Assembly: GCF_030272615.1 (NCBI RefSeq)
Contig: NC_081412.1
Location: 670,060,852 to 670,124,851, forward strand
Reading direction: 5' to 3'
Origin: Cryptomeria japonica
Taxonomy: Eukaryota > Streptophyta > Pinopsida > Cupressales > Cupressaceae
Length of the DNA: 64,000 nucleotides
Shown here: positions 51,229-63,129 of the stretch, one piece after another
Layout of the letters: each line of letters begins with the position of its first letter
Numbering within the stretch: position 1 is the stretch's first letter
The notes under the pieces: model-generated
Databases searched by the model: none
Told to the model about the DNA's origin: nothing
The model's input: only the letters and a program-made list of their open reading frames with translations
Translations under genes and position numbers: made by a program

Positions 51229-51690
51229 GATCTCTCTTCCTCTCCCTCCCCCCTCCTTCTCTCCCTCTCTCCCTCTCCCTCCTTCTCTCTCCCTCCCCCA
51301 ACTATCCCCCCTCTCTCTCTCCCTCTCCCTTCCTCCATACCCCTTCTTCTATCCCTCCCCTCCCTCTTCTCTCCCTCTCCCCCTCCCTTCCACCCCCCTC
51401 CTCTCTCTCTCTCTCTCTCTACCTTCCCTCCTAACTCTCTCTCTCCCTCTCTTTCCCTCTGCCTCTCTTTCCCTCTCTCTCTCTTCCTCTCCCTCCTCCC
51501 CTCCTTCTCTCCCTCCCCCTTCCTCCATAGCCCTTATTATCTCCCTCCCTCCCCCCTGTCCTCTCCCTCCCCCCTCCTTCTTCTCTCCCTCTCTCCCTCC
51601 TTCCTTTCCTTCCCCCCTCCTCTCTCCCTCCCCCCTGCTCTACCCCCTCCCCCCTCTCTTTCTCTCTCCCTCACTCCATTTTCATTCACA
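51229..51690 (+). repeat. CT-rich tract, second copy (~460 bp)
   Basis: Almost pure pyrimidine on the plus strand, mostly CCCTCCC and TCTCTC runs. A 173-codon open frame across it is only a Ser/Leu/Pro read-through of the repeat. Confidence 0.92.
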
Positions 51691-51699
51691 TTTTTTCTA

Positions 51700-51985
51700 C
51701 TACCAATAGCGCATATGGGGTACTGAACCTATTAGTTCACTGCCTTGCCATAACTTTTTTAAGGCATAGGAGCGCGTACATGGTACTTATTAATTGTAAG
51801 CACGTATGGGGTATTGAGCCCATTATTCTCTACCCTACGATAACATTTTTTAGGCTTAGGAGCACGTACGCGCTACTTATTAGTACAAAATGGAAAAAAA
51901 AATATCGTTGGGCTTGCCAACATTTTATTGACTAATAGCGTGCATGCGGTTATTGATGTAGCGCATACGTGGTACATCGACATAG
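51700..51985 (+). repeat. Second CpG-rich motif array
   Basis: AATAGCGCATATGGGGTACT, GAGCGCGTACATGGTACTTA, AGCACGTATGGGGTATTG, GAGCACGTACGCGCTACTTA and GTAGCGCATACGTGGTAC occur within 290 bp. They are related to the array at 48.8-48.95 kb. Confidence 0.65.
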
Positions 51986-52045
51986 TTTTATTTTCCCAAG
52001 AGCCTCAACGACATCAAAGTTTTTGAGGTCGTTGAAGGTCCCACT

Positions 52046-55000
52046 GGAACTGTGTCTGCACTTCTATCACTATTTTATACATAGAAGTAAGTGAATTTTT
52101 TGTTTTTGCATGATTTCAAATGATTGAATTGTTGTTCTTATTAGTTTTGTCAATAGTATTGTGACTGTTTAATAGTTTGATTCCAAAAAATACTGATAAG
52201 ATGCATATTTATGGTTATTTATTTGTTTATGAAATTTTATTTACATATATATGTAATATGATTCTATTTAGGACAACCGATATCAACCATGGGAAAAAAC
52301 AAGTGAGGAACGATGGAACAACAAGAGGCTGAAAAGGAAAGACAAAGGCGGCGTATGAAGAAATTACATGACATAAGAACAATGGGAGAAGAAGGTATGT
52401 CATTCTCAACATCTCAATTCAATTTACCAAATCAACATAATGCACCTAATGCAATTGAAGAAGAGACATTTCATATACCGTATGAACTTAATGCAATTGA
52501 AGAAGATATTGCATTGAATAATCAATTAAATGATGAACATACACCTTCTCTATTTGATGAATTGAATGTACATAATGCACTGATGTTAACACCTCCTAGA
52601 ATCATTCATAGGAAAACAAAGTATCTGATTGACATTGATGAGAATATATTGAAGCCAATGCCCAATAAAATGAATGAATGAAATTGTAGGAGAATGGTTA
52701 AAAGAATATGGAAAAACTATTTTGAAAACTTAAATCAAACCAAAACTTAAATCAAACTGCAAGATGTCAATTAATCGTTCAAATGATTAAAAATTTAAAT
52801 TTTAGAGAGACAATGAAATTTCTAGCCCTAAGATCATTTGAAAGTAACAATGAAAGAACTATTGAGAGAAATCTATTTGATGCATATCAAGCTATTGGTT
52901 CAAAATCACGTACTAAAGATTCTAATGCTACTTGGCATGTCATTACATCAACCATAATGAGCTAGAAAATTAAAAAAGATTGTTTGATAAGCAAAACAAG
53001 TAAGTCATTAAACGTTAGCAGAACAACATTAAGTAAAGCATTAAAGAGGTGGGAAAAAATAGAGGAACCTAACAATAATTCTCTTTGGGCATTCTCGGGT
53101 AGACTACCACGCAAAGACAAGGTTGTTGTTGATGCACTAAGAACATTAATTGAAATTTTTTGGCATGACAACACAAGAGTTTCGCCCAACCAAAGAGATG
53201 TTGTTAGAAGGCGAATTGGGTTTACAATTTGTGAGCCACATGCCAAACACTATCTAGATATGACTCAAACTAAATTTTATGAAAGATTTCTTCAAATTTT
53301 CCTCAAATAAGAATTTCTCAAAGATGTTTTGAAAGGGCAAAAGATTTTTATATTAAGATTAATCATGTACGCACCACGTGTTGTTGTAGGATGTATATTG
53401 AATTTTCCATGCACTATGATATTTTTCGTCATATTTATTCTACTTTGCACACTAACGATGTTTTGTAGGAATGCAATAAACAAGCACCTCCTAAGTCGGT
53501 AAGAGAATTTATTTCAAGTGTGCTATGTAATAGACATGATGGTTGCATTTATTATATGATGCCTTGTTTGGAAGGTTCTTATGCTATATGTCATGGTTTG
53601 CAACATTTACCAAGATGTGCACATTTAGAGAGCATGCATGAAATTGGTACAAAACTAGTTTCTTTCGGAAAATACAAGAAATTCACATATGGAGTTAAAG
53701 ATGGAAAAGATTTGAAGAGATGCGAGCTAGTAAAAAATGATATATGTGTAGCTAAATTTATGAAAATGTTTCAAGAGAAACTAGTTTATGAGTACATAAT
53801 GCATACACATAGAGCTTGATGGTTAGATGAGAAATTCAAGTTATGTAAGGACACATTTCCTCTTGGCACCATTGTCTCTATCATTGATTTCACTGAAAAT
53901 TATACACTACAACCTCAAAATGAAGTGCAATCTATGTATTATCACTCTACACAAGTTTCTATTTTTGTACAGATAGTATTCATGCATGTAGATGATAGTA
54001 CAAAGGAGGATATAAAGGTTGTAAGAGAGTATCACTTCTACATAAGTGATGATCGTACCAATTCATCAGAGTTTGTACAAAGATACTTTAAAAGTTTTCT
54101 ATGATAGTTTAAGGGAAAGGAACATACAATACAACCGACACTTAATATAGTCAAATAATTGCACCACACAATTCAAGAATGCAAGGATGTTTTATTGGTT
54201 GACAAGGATGCATATGACAAGTAGTGTACAACATTTTTGAAATTTCACTGAGACTGGACATGGTAAGGGAATGCACGATGGCGCAGGAGCATGTGTGAAA
54301 AGAGCCCTAGCTAGAGAAGAATTGAAGTACGAAGGTGGTGTTGAGCTGATAGATGCAGAAACAATTGTGCGATGGTGTAAGTCTACGATGGGTCCAGGTA
54401 ATCCAAGTACATCAATGGTTTGTAGATATTTTTGGTTGATCACTGGATCTAACATTAAAATTTTTCTAGATTGTTGTACAGTTGTAGGATTGAGTGACAT
54501 ACACTCATTTATGAGTTCAAATTCAAGTTCACTGGTAATTTATACGAGACAGATGGTATGTTTTTTCTCTTCATGCATGTATTGTTTGTGGGAAGAATGT
54601 GAATCACAAGAGTGGGTTGAAAAATGGTCTTGTAGACCATTGGTTCCCATTGATACATATCAAATTCACAGAGAACTACAATTGAGCCAGATGGAGACAT
54701 CAGTGGATTTTGACCATCTATCCGACGTCGTGGATTCAAGTGATTTTTTGAGTTAATTTTTTTGCAAGTATTCTTTTTGGTTCATTTTGTTGTACACCAT
54801 ACTTTATTTTTGGTATTAATTAACACTTTATAAAATGCAGGTCATGTGTATGCAGTTGTTGCAAAAGAGAACAATGAAGAAGGAATGAATTACTATTTGT
54901 GTCATTGTGTTGAGCCAAAAGGAAAATTTAAAACCACAATCATTGATGGAGAGGGTATTGAGTACCCAATAGGGTCTATTGTCGTGATAGGAACATGGCT

Positions 55001-55080
55001 TCAAAGATACCCTATCAAGAATTCTGATGTTTGGTTGTTTGAGGACTTTGAAACACAAACATATTCCTCATTTCTCTAAC
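52046..55080 (+). pseudogene. DDE-like transposase of the large TIR element
   Basis: A leader exon (AACTGTGTCTGCACTTCTAT, donor AAGTAAGTG near 52085) likely joins an acceptor at TATTTAG (52271) before ATG 52291. That frame has one early TGA, then runs from 52313 with a basic start (EKERQRRRMKK). Later blocks include a helix-turn-helix-like KSLNVSRTTLSKALKRW (53.0 kb), IIDFTENY (Asp at 53886), EVQSMYY, NNCTTQFKNARMFYW (54.15 kb), ETGHGKGMHDGAGACVKRA (54.26 kb) and a last exon after TGCAG (54840), GHVYAVVAKE to SSFL (55080). Acidic residues in hydrophobic strand contexts and HGKG..DGAG fit an RNase H-fold transposase. Several stops and a frame change disable it, and the expected second acidic position seems to be Asn. 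Superfamily not assigned. Confidence 0.6.
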
Positions 55081-56699
55081 CTTGTTGCAACAAATATTTA
55101 TTTGATGAAGTATCGTGGTAGACCTCATAAAAAGATTTTATGGAAAGTTTATGAATCTGACCACTGTGAATGTTGATAAATACAACACCATAGGAGGCCA
55201 AATGATCTCTACAAGTTGAATAAACCTGTTACAAGGAGAAGCAAGGAAGCAACAAAGAAAAAACCAAATACATAGGAAATTCTCAAGAAGATGAGAGGTC
55301 TGTATTCACAAAAAAAGTGTAATGTGATTAATGATACAAAGAAAAGAATTCAACCTCTAATAGGTCAAGAAACCCTAAAAGGGAAAACCCTAGGCTTGCA
55401 CATAATAATTAATAAAATAATTAATTAGTATGCAACTAATGTTAGCTTAAGTGTAAAAGAGATAAAGGGGAACTTAATTAATTAAACAAATATCGTTTAA
55501 TTAATCAAGGAAAGACCTGATTACTCTAACACCCCCCCTTAAGCTAGACTTAGGGAGAAGCTAAAACCTAGAACAACTACTGAAAGCAAGAAAGATGCAT
55601 CCCAACAACAAGGCCTGATCAGGTACCCAAATACAACCAAATCTCTATGAACCGAAGAAATAGAGAAAACCATGTGGGAAAAAACTCTACTCCAAACAAA
55701 GATGGAAAAGAAAAAAGAACACCATTGAAGCAGGAAATAGTTGCAAACACTGTCGAAGAGTAACTGCTAATCTGAAGAACCTCCACTGAAATAGAACATG
55801 ACTAGGCAAAGAAGACTATAATCTGCATGAGTGCCCTCAAATGACACTACTCGAATCAGATGGCAATAAAGGAAAACAACTAAACTCGAAGATATAGATG
55901 GCATGAAACACCAAAGCTTGAAGAGTTGATTAATTGAACCATGAAAGCATTAGAACCAACATGACAAACCTCCCCATAATGCTGAAAAGGGGAGAGGGAC
56001 AAGTACACTAAAAATGACGGTCAACAAGAATTGCATGATGAAGAACCAGGAACATCGATGGTACAGAGAAAGTACATAGTGTCGTGGAAGGAACAATCAC
56101 TTGACACACATCATGAGGCGAATGTCATGGAAGGAACACTCACTGGACAAAGGTAGATGGCAAACAAAAGGCAAACATTAACCCCCCATGACACTTTATA
56201 AGTAGTGCATGTACAATAAGGCACAAGATGTGCAAGATCCCAAGTATAGAATTCATGATGGCACTTTATCTCAGTATGTTTGCATAAATAAATGATAATA
56301 AGATGAGAAATAGAAAGAATAGCCAAAACTGAGACATCCTACTTAGAGAAAGAGATCCCATGACTTGAAACATCCAAGATATTCACAAGAGTGTTTAATA
56401 ACAAAAAAATGAATAAAATATATGTGGAGAAGAATCTGGAAATAAAAATTAGATGAATGGAAAGTACACAGAACAAGCTTTCTAACAATATAAATTTTCT
56501 AAAAAATGGAGTTCGGATGCTCATTCTACGATCCTGGAAGTGCAAAAAGGTGACCCCACTTTGACTAGGAAAAAGTATAGTCAAAGAGACAATTGGAAAC
56601 AAATTCCAACACCATGAGGTCTAGCTCGGAACTATCTTTCCGACGCCTATTTGTTTTCAAAAAAATGACTCTATATGCTCAAGATATGAGGAAAAAAGT

Positions 56700-57020
56700 A
56701 ACCCCGCCTAAAAGGGCAAGAGGGAGGCGGTCAGGTGGCAGGGTTCGGTGGAGGTGGTCTGTCAGTGATGCTCTGGTGGTGGAGTGGAGCAGCAATGGGG
56801 CTGTGGTAGTAGGTGGATGGCTTTGGGGCGGCGGTTGGGCTGCAAGCGGTGGAGGCCAGAGGAGAGGCGGTCGCACGCAGTGCAGAGGCGGTCGAGCGGG
56901 GAAGGCCGGCGGGCGGGAGGAGGCCAACAAATGGGGGCCTACAAGGGCTAGAGGGCGGGGCCCACTTTGACAGGGCCAGTGGGCCAGACTGTCAGGCCAG
57001 TGACAGGACCAGGGGGCCCA
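56700..57020. other. GC-rich island in the short LTR element
   Basis: About 320 bp rich in GGCGG, GGTGG and GGGC words on the plus strand, in otherwise AT-rich DNA. Long open frames on both strands here are Gly/Arg/Trp or Pro/Leu read-throughs with no family features. Confidence 0.7.
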
Positions 57021-57041
57021 CGGTACCTTGGGTACCGTGGG
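57017..57041. repeat. Perfect hairpin at the island edge
   Basis: CCCACGGTACC, loop TTG, GGTACCGTGGG: an 11-bp perfect stem with a 3-nt loop. Confidence 0.95.
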
Positions 57042-57954
57042 AACCCCAAAAAAATGTTTTTGTTTTGTTTTAAAAACTTTACCAGTTTTGAAAGATGTTT
57101 TTTGATTTTTTTGATTTTTTTTTTTTCAAAAAAATAAATTTTGGCCTGCATGCTGTAAAAAGGAATTTTTAAATTTTTTTTTTTCTTGAACTGAGTGCCA
57201 TGGTCATATGTCTTGGTATAGAACAAAAAATACCCCCAGAGGCTCAGGTGTCAAAAATGATCAAATTTTATATGACCATAGGGGTTTTTGGGCCTTCTGA
57301 GCACGATAGTGAGGTCTATTTAGGCCCAAAGTGCTAAAAAAAGGCCTATCCCTAGGTCCACAAAAAAAACTTCTAAAACCCCAGATCTGCTTCCAATGCA
57401 AAAACAACTCAAAACAAGAACAGGTAGCCATAGATCTGAAGCTCTAATACCATGTGAAAGTTGAGAAATACAACACCATGGGAGCCCAAATGATCTTTGC
57501 AAGCTGAATAAACCTATTACAAGGAGAAGCAAGGAAGCAATAGAAAAAAAACCAAATACACAAGAAATGCTCAAGAAGAGGAGAGCTTTGTATTCACAAA
57601 AAAGTGTAATGTGATTAATGATACAAAGAAAAGAATTCAACCTCTAATAGGTCAAGAAACCCTAAAAGGGAAAACCCTAGGCTTGCAAATAATAATTAAT
57701 AAAAGAATTAATTATTATACACCTAATGTTAGCTTAAGTGTAAAAGAGATAAAGTGAAACTTAATTAATTAAATAAATATCGTTTGATTAATCAAGTAAA
57801 GACCCGATTACTCTAACAACCATGAGGCAATACTTGACACAATACGAGTTAGAGCCGATCCTGAAGGCTCACTTGATTGATTCTATGGTTCAGAGTAGAA
57901 TGATTTTGAGAATTTTGTATATATCATCGACGAATTGTTCTATATTCATTTTTT

Positions 57955-58215
57955 GTATATATAAATGCCCCTGATCTTATTTTTACATGTTCAGGGGCAT
58001 AATTTTGTATATTTAAATGGCAATGAGCTGATTTGTACATATGTACATGCCAAATTTTGTATATTAGAATGGCGATGAGCTGAATCGCATATATTGTAAT
58101 ACCAGATTTTGTATAAAAGGCCATGAGATGATTTGTAAGATATTTTTTTGTGTAATCAAATAGCCAAGAGCTGATTTGACCATATTTAGAGACAAAATTT
58201 TGAATAATATGTGAC
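57955..58215 (+). repeat. ~55-bp degenerate tandem repeat
   Basis: About five units of ATTTTGTATATT, AAATGGCAATGAGCTGATTT and GTACATAT, progressively diverged. Confidence 0.75.
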
Positions 58216-58409
58216 AATGTTTTATGACTATGTTTTGAGTATATGTAATGTGATAAGGTCAATCATGAGCATTCTTGATTCTTGTATAATCATGGAGAAT
58301 TATTTGAGTCATTATCGGGTCATAGGGGTCATAGATTGAGACTAGATACAATTTGAGCAAAAATTGTCATTGTTGTCAAAAAAGTTGTCAAGCAACTTCT
58401 ACATTGCGT

Positions 58410-59890
58410 CGGTAGGGTATGACTCTTGATGTTCTAGCACTTTTTGATACATGACAGGGGCATGCCTAACGTAAAATTGCCCACCAGGACGCGCTCGTGA
58501 TGTCAGTTTGTGCACACGACAAGCCGACTAACTTTGCATTGCATGCCTCTGACGGTTTTTACAACAAACAAAAAAATGCTACCAATTGAAAATGGCCTCG
58601 GGCGTCAAAAACTAAGATAGGCCATTGTAGAGGAGCCTCACATGACCCCATAAGTTCAAACAGATTGACCATATGTGTCTTAGATTTGAAGAAACAGTCT
58701 ATCAAATTTTGACCATTTTTTGGACTCAGGGCACTTGAGAGATCACCCCAGTACAGTATGACTCTCAACGTTTCAATGCTTTGGGATACATGAGAAGAGC
58801 ATTAATAGTGCAAACCTACCCACCCGGATGCGCTCGTGATATCGGATTGTGCACACGATAAACCAAATTAGCTCTAGCCAATCCTGCAACTTTGCATTGC
58901 ATGCAACTGACGATTTTTATAGCAGGCGAAAAAATGCTACCAATTGAGAATGGCTCCGAGTCGTCAAAAACCAAGATAGGTCATTGTAGAGAAGCCTCAC
59001 ACGACCCCATAGGTTCAAACGGATGGATCATATGTGTCATGGATTAGAAGAAACAGTCTGTCAAATTTTGACAATTTTTTGGACTCAGGGCACTTGAGAG
59101 ATCGCCCTGGTACGGTATGAATCTCGACGTTCCGATGCTTTGGGATGCATGACAGAGGCATGCCTAGCATAAACCTACCCACCTGAATGTGCTTGTGATG
59201 TCAGTTTGTGCACACAACAAACTGAATCAATTCTAGCCAATCTTGCAACTTTGAATTGCATGCAACTAACGGTTTTTTGCAGCAGGCAAAAAAATGCTAC
59301 CAATTGAAAATGGCTCCGAGTCATAAAAAACTAAGATAGGCCATTGTTTAAGAAACTCATGCGACCCCATGGGTTTAAACGGATCAACCATATGTGTCCT
59401 ATATTATCGCCTCGGTACGGTATGACTCTCAATGTTTCGAAGCTTTGGAATGCATGATAGGGGCATGCCTAGTGTAAACCTACCCACCCAAACGCACTCG
59501 TGATGTTTTTTTTTGTACATGACCAACCAAATCAATTATAGCCAATCCTACAACTTTGCATTGCATGCAACTGACAATTTTTGTAGCAGGCGAAAAAATG
59601 CTACCAATTGAAAAATGGCTCTGAGTCATCAAAAACTAAGATATACCATTGTAGAGGAGCGTTACATAACCCCATAGGTTCAAACGGATCGACCATATGT
59701 GTCCTAGATTTGAAGAAATAGTTTGTAAAATTTTGACAATTTTTTAGACTCAGGGCACTTGAGAGATCGCATCGATATGGTATGACTCTCGACATTTCGA
59801 CACTTTGGGATGCATGACAGGGGCATGTCTAGCATAAAATTTCCCACCTAGACGTGCTCGATGTTGGTTTGTGCACACGATGAACAAAAT
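58410..59890 (+). repeat. ~360-bp satellite, four to five copies
   Basis: Unit starts (GGTATGACTCTCGACGTT) lie at 58418, 58757, 59116, 59421 and 59781, so periods are about 339, 359, 305 and 360 bp. Each unit has GACAGGGGCATGCCTAGC, GTGCACACGA, GCATTGCATGCAACTGACG, AAAAAATGCTACCAATTGA and ACTCAGGGCACTTGAGAGAT. The last copy is partial. No coding potential is conserved between copies. Confidence 0.9.
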
Positions 59891-60429
59891 TTGACCATTG
59901 CGAGCATGAGGGTGCTCTCGCACCAAACACATATTCTTGTTTATATTCATATTGCAATTTTTGTTGTTTATATTCATATTGTTGATTACATATGCAAGTA
60001 TTCATTTAAATTTACAAAAGGGAAGCCACCAAATACAACGAATACACAATAATAAACTGAATACAAGGAGTTTTGTAGGGTTAATTCAACATTTTAGAAA
60101 TTTAATCAAATCATATTCCACGATTGCAATGTTTTATATCATATATTTTTGTTGTTTATATTCATATTGTTGATTACATAGGCAAATGATCAATTAAATA
60201 TATAAAAGGACAACCACAAAATACAACGAATACAAAATAATGAACTTAGTACATATTTATTGGATCGAATATCAATATTTATATATATATAAAAAAGACA
60301 TGTCTGCCAAGTCAATACAAGTATTACAAAAATGTGGCATATGCCATGTCCAAATCAATATACAATAAAAATGTAGAATATATCTACATGTATTGGTCAT
60401 TCTATGACCAAAACTAACACTATATGATC
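59891..60429. other. AT-rich spacer between the convergent genes
   Basis: TTGTTGTTTATATTCATATTG is repeated near 59936, 59960 and 60150. No gene. Confidence 0.45.
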
Positions 60430-63014
60430 CTAAACTTGTGGCGGATCATCAAAATCAAGCCTCTTCGATGCAGTATGCGGCTCTGTAGATGGCTGCAAAA
60501 CCACAATTCAAAAGCCAAGTTAGAATTCTTTTGTAGAAAATAGTTCACAGTTAACAACATAACTATGCATTTAACTATAATTCCTTTGCAATTGAAATGT
60601 AGATTACCTCATCGACTGATCTAGGAGCTAATGTCTTCGCTCTCCTCTCCTTGTCACTCTTAGGACTTTTCTTGAAGACATACTTAAATGGATCCACGTT
60701 ATGACCATACTGCGAAGGGGTTGATTGTAGATTAAATGTATAATTAATACAATGTACTAACATAAATATATCAAAAACACTTAAAATCTATAATATAGAG
60801 AACAATGACATACCTGTGCCTGAGATGCTTCTCCAATGGATTGAGGATGGCTCACCATCGATGGAGAAACTGTCACTATTACCTATACAAAAAATGTTGA
60901 AAGATTAAATATAATTAATATAATGATAAGTATTGTAGGTTAAAAACAATTAATGTAATATATCAAACAAAAGTGTATAAGATCTTGAGATGCTTCTCCA
61001 GTGCATAGAGGAGGGTTCACCATTGATGAAATAGGTATGGATATTTCCTATATGAAAAAATTATAAGATTATAATATATCACAAATTCACATGTACGTGT
61101 ACATATAATCATGAAATCAAGAAAATGAAGTAGAGATACATACCTCTGCCCTCTCTTGATCCATAGGCAAATCAGACGCATTCAACAAATCCACATAGCT
61201 CAATGGTCATTGTACATGTAAAATAGACAAAAAATAGTAATCAATCTACAAACCCCAACTAATACTTGATTTTAACATTTTCAAATAATTGTACAAATAA
61301 AAATGCATTCAATTACCTTCTTCCCATGTTTTGGCATCTTTGAGGAACTCTTTTTCTTAGGATGAGCCCTATATGCTGAGGGGGTACCCTAAAAAAATAA
61401 AATTAACATGAGATATTAGTACAGATAATATATTGAACATAATTTTAAAAATCTAAAACGAAATGACTTGCATATTCCATCAAAACAATACATAAAAAAG
61501 GGCTGTACAAAATATGATACCGTATAGCCTTGTGTGCCAAAATCGATCGCTGAGAGTGTGATGTTATCAATCTGGGACATTTGGTCCCCTGTCAACACCT
61601 ACAAACCAAAAATTTGACCAAGCATTAAAGATAGTTAGTATATCTTGTATTTTTTTGAACTCAAATTGTACTATTATATTTTAACATGTTACAAAATTTA
61701 CACCTCAGGCATCAAAGTTGCAGCGGTAGTAACTGGGGGAGGAGTATGGGATACCATTGCTGCATCCTAAAATGCATATTATTTGTCTCAATTTAAATCG
61801 ATGTATAAATAAAAATTCATTTATGTAATTACAAATTTAAAGTGACTGATAAATAAAATGCTATGAATTCAAATCAACACACTTGTGTTTGTCGCTCATG
61901 GGCAAACACCATGTCCATCAACTCATCTGTTAGCACGAAATCCTTAGCCATGCAGGCCTGACATCTACTCCTGCAAATCATGCATAGATGAGATGTGGAT
62001 TCGTCTGCACTGACTACATCATCTATCCCCGAGCAACTGACACACATATGATGGATGGGCTTTCTATTGCCACCTGGAGCAACTAATGGCTCATCATCCA
62101 ATACAATAGGGTGTGCTCATGATGTCCCATGCTGGATGATGGCGCCAGTCAATGTTGTGGTTGTCTGAAGAGTCTGTAGCTCCATCAAATCTTTCAGCTC
62201 TACTAGGACAACATGATGCACCTTGAGTTTGGGTGATAGGGGGTGGCGACTCTCCGTGGGTAATCGCCAATAGGCTCCAAGTCTACCTTGGGCAGAGCCA
62301 CCATCTCTACCATGGAACTCTCATGTCAAAATAGTTTGGGTGCACATTGAGCACAAACTCACAATATACTTTTCTCAAAAAATATAATGGCACCTCATAA
62401 TTATTACAAGGTGGATCATCAAAGACCATCCACCACCTCTGCCAAAAAAGATTTTTCCTGCACATTGGTACACCAATGTATGGGAAACATCTTTGCATTA
62501 AGAGGTAATGATTGACCAGTATTGGGATCAATGAAAAGGGTACATATTAGTTGTTTACTAATATTTTTGTTTTTTAGTCCCTTGTATGATAGCCCATCGG
62601 CATAGAATTGATGATACATATCCCTAAAGTTTCCCCATTTGGTAATTTGTGTGGAAACAACTATGGTACCACTAGCTAATGTTTCTAGGCTAGTGGCGAG
62701 GGATTGATGATGCTCAAGTTCAGATGTTTTCAATTTAAGAATTAGTCTATTGATTTTAGACATATTTTGTCCTAACTGATTAATTAATTGCTCCTGTGTT
62801 TCAGGTGTGCAGTCAAAAGGAGGAATTAGGGGTGTATCTTGTGGGTTTTCAGAAGGTGCTTTTGGTTGTTCTTGTTGTGGATTAGAAGAATCTGGTTTTT
62901 GAAACAAAAAATAAAAAAACTAATCAAAATTAATGAAATTAAATTCAAAATGTAAAACAAATTGAACAAACGGGAAAGAAAGACAAAAATAAACAAAAAC
63001 TAACCTTGATCCAT
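60430..63014 (-). CDS. Second gene of the large TIR element, multi-exon, unknown function
   Basis: A spliced minus-strand gene. Exon 1 is only 10 nt (63005-63014, ATGGATCAAG), donor GTTAGT. Exon 2 (61883-62891) follows acceptor CCAG and begins with Gln/Pro-rich DSSNPQQEQPKAPSENPQ, then a Leu-rich helical stretch and a Cys cluster (CVSCSG ... CMICRSRCQAC) that may bind zinc. Short exons follow at 61704-61766, 61521-61598, 61317-61388, 61144-61197, 60814-60882, 60608-60709 and 60430-60492. Their lengths (63, 78, 72, ~54, 69, 102, 63) are all multiples of three, and nearly all have clear GT and AG. PKKKSSSKMPKHGKK is a likely nuclear signal. Exon 2 holds at least one frame change and stops near 62.1-62.4 kb, so this copy is probably damaged. 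It may be a DNA-binding or accessory protein of the transposon. I know no family. Confidence 0.55.
60960..61050 (-). repeat. Decayed duplicate of the 69-nt exon
   Basis: TGAGATGCTTCTCCAGTGCA, then GGTTCACCATTGATG, copies the exon at 60814-60882 (TGAGATGCTTCTCCAATGGA, GGCTCACCATCGATG). The acceptor remains but the donor is lost, so it is probably skipped. Confidence 0.75.
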
Positions 63015-63129
63015 AGTGTCTAGAGGAGAAATCTAGAACCCCATTTGCGTTTTAGGAGAGAAAATGAAGAAAAAACAAACTAAAAATGCGCTATTCACAG
63101 GAAAATAAGACCTAGTTTTTTTTTAAAAC

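Larger units (their letters stand above)
55171..57818 (-). mobile_element. Short LTR element without pol genes
   Basis: Fossil, non-autonomous. LTRs of about 360 bp lie at 55171-55531 and about 57459-57818, in minus orientation. The primer site is TGGTATTAGAGCTTCAG (complement of the bases near 57436-57452) and the polypurine tract is AAGGGGGGG (complement of 55532-55540). The 1.9 kb interior has no gag or pol motif; it holds a very GC-rich island and a hairpin. LTR comparison by eye suggests roughly 5-9% difference. No clear target duplication. It sits just after the transposase coding region and so entered the DNA transposon later. Confidence 0.82.

Noticed and set aside
51205-51726. A 173-codon plus-strand open frame
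   Set aside because: It reads through a CT-rich repeat and encodes only Ser, Leu, Pro and Phe runs.
56593-57073. Gly/Arg-rich and Pro-rich open frames
   Set aside because: Product of the GC-rich island; no conserved domain and both strands open at once.
58410-59890. CRISPR-like array
   Set aside because: Units are about 360 bp with no short repeat and unique spacer pattern, in a plant nuclear context.
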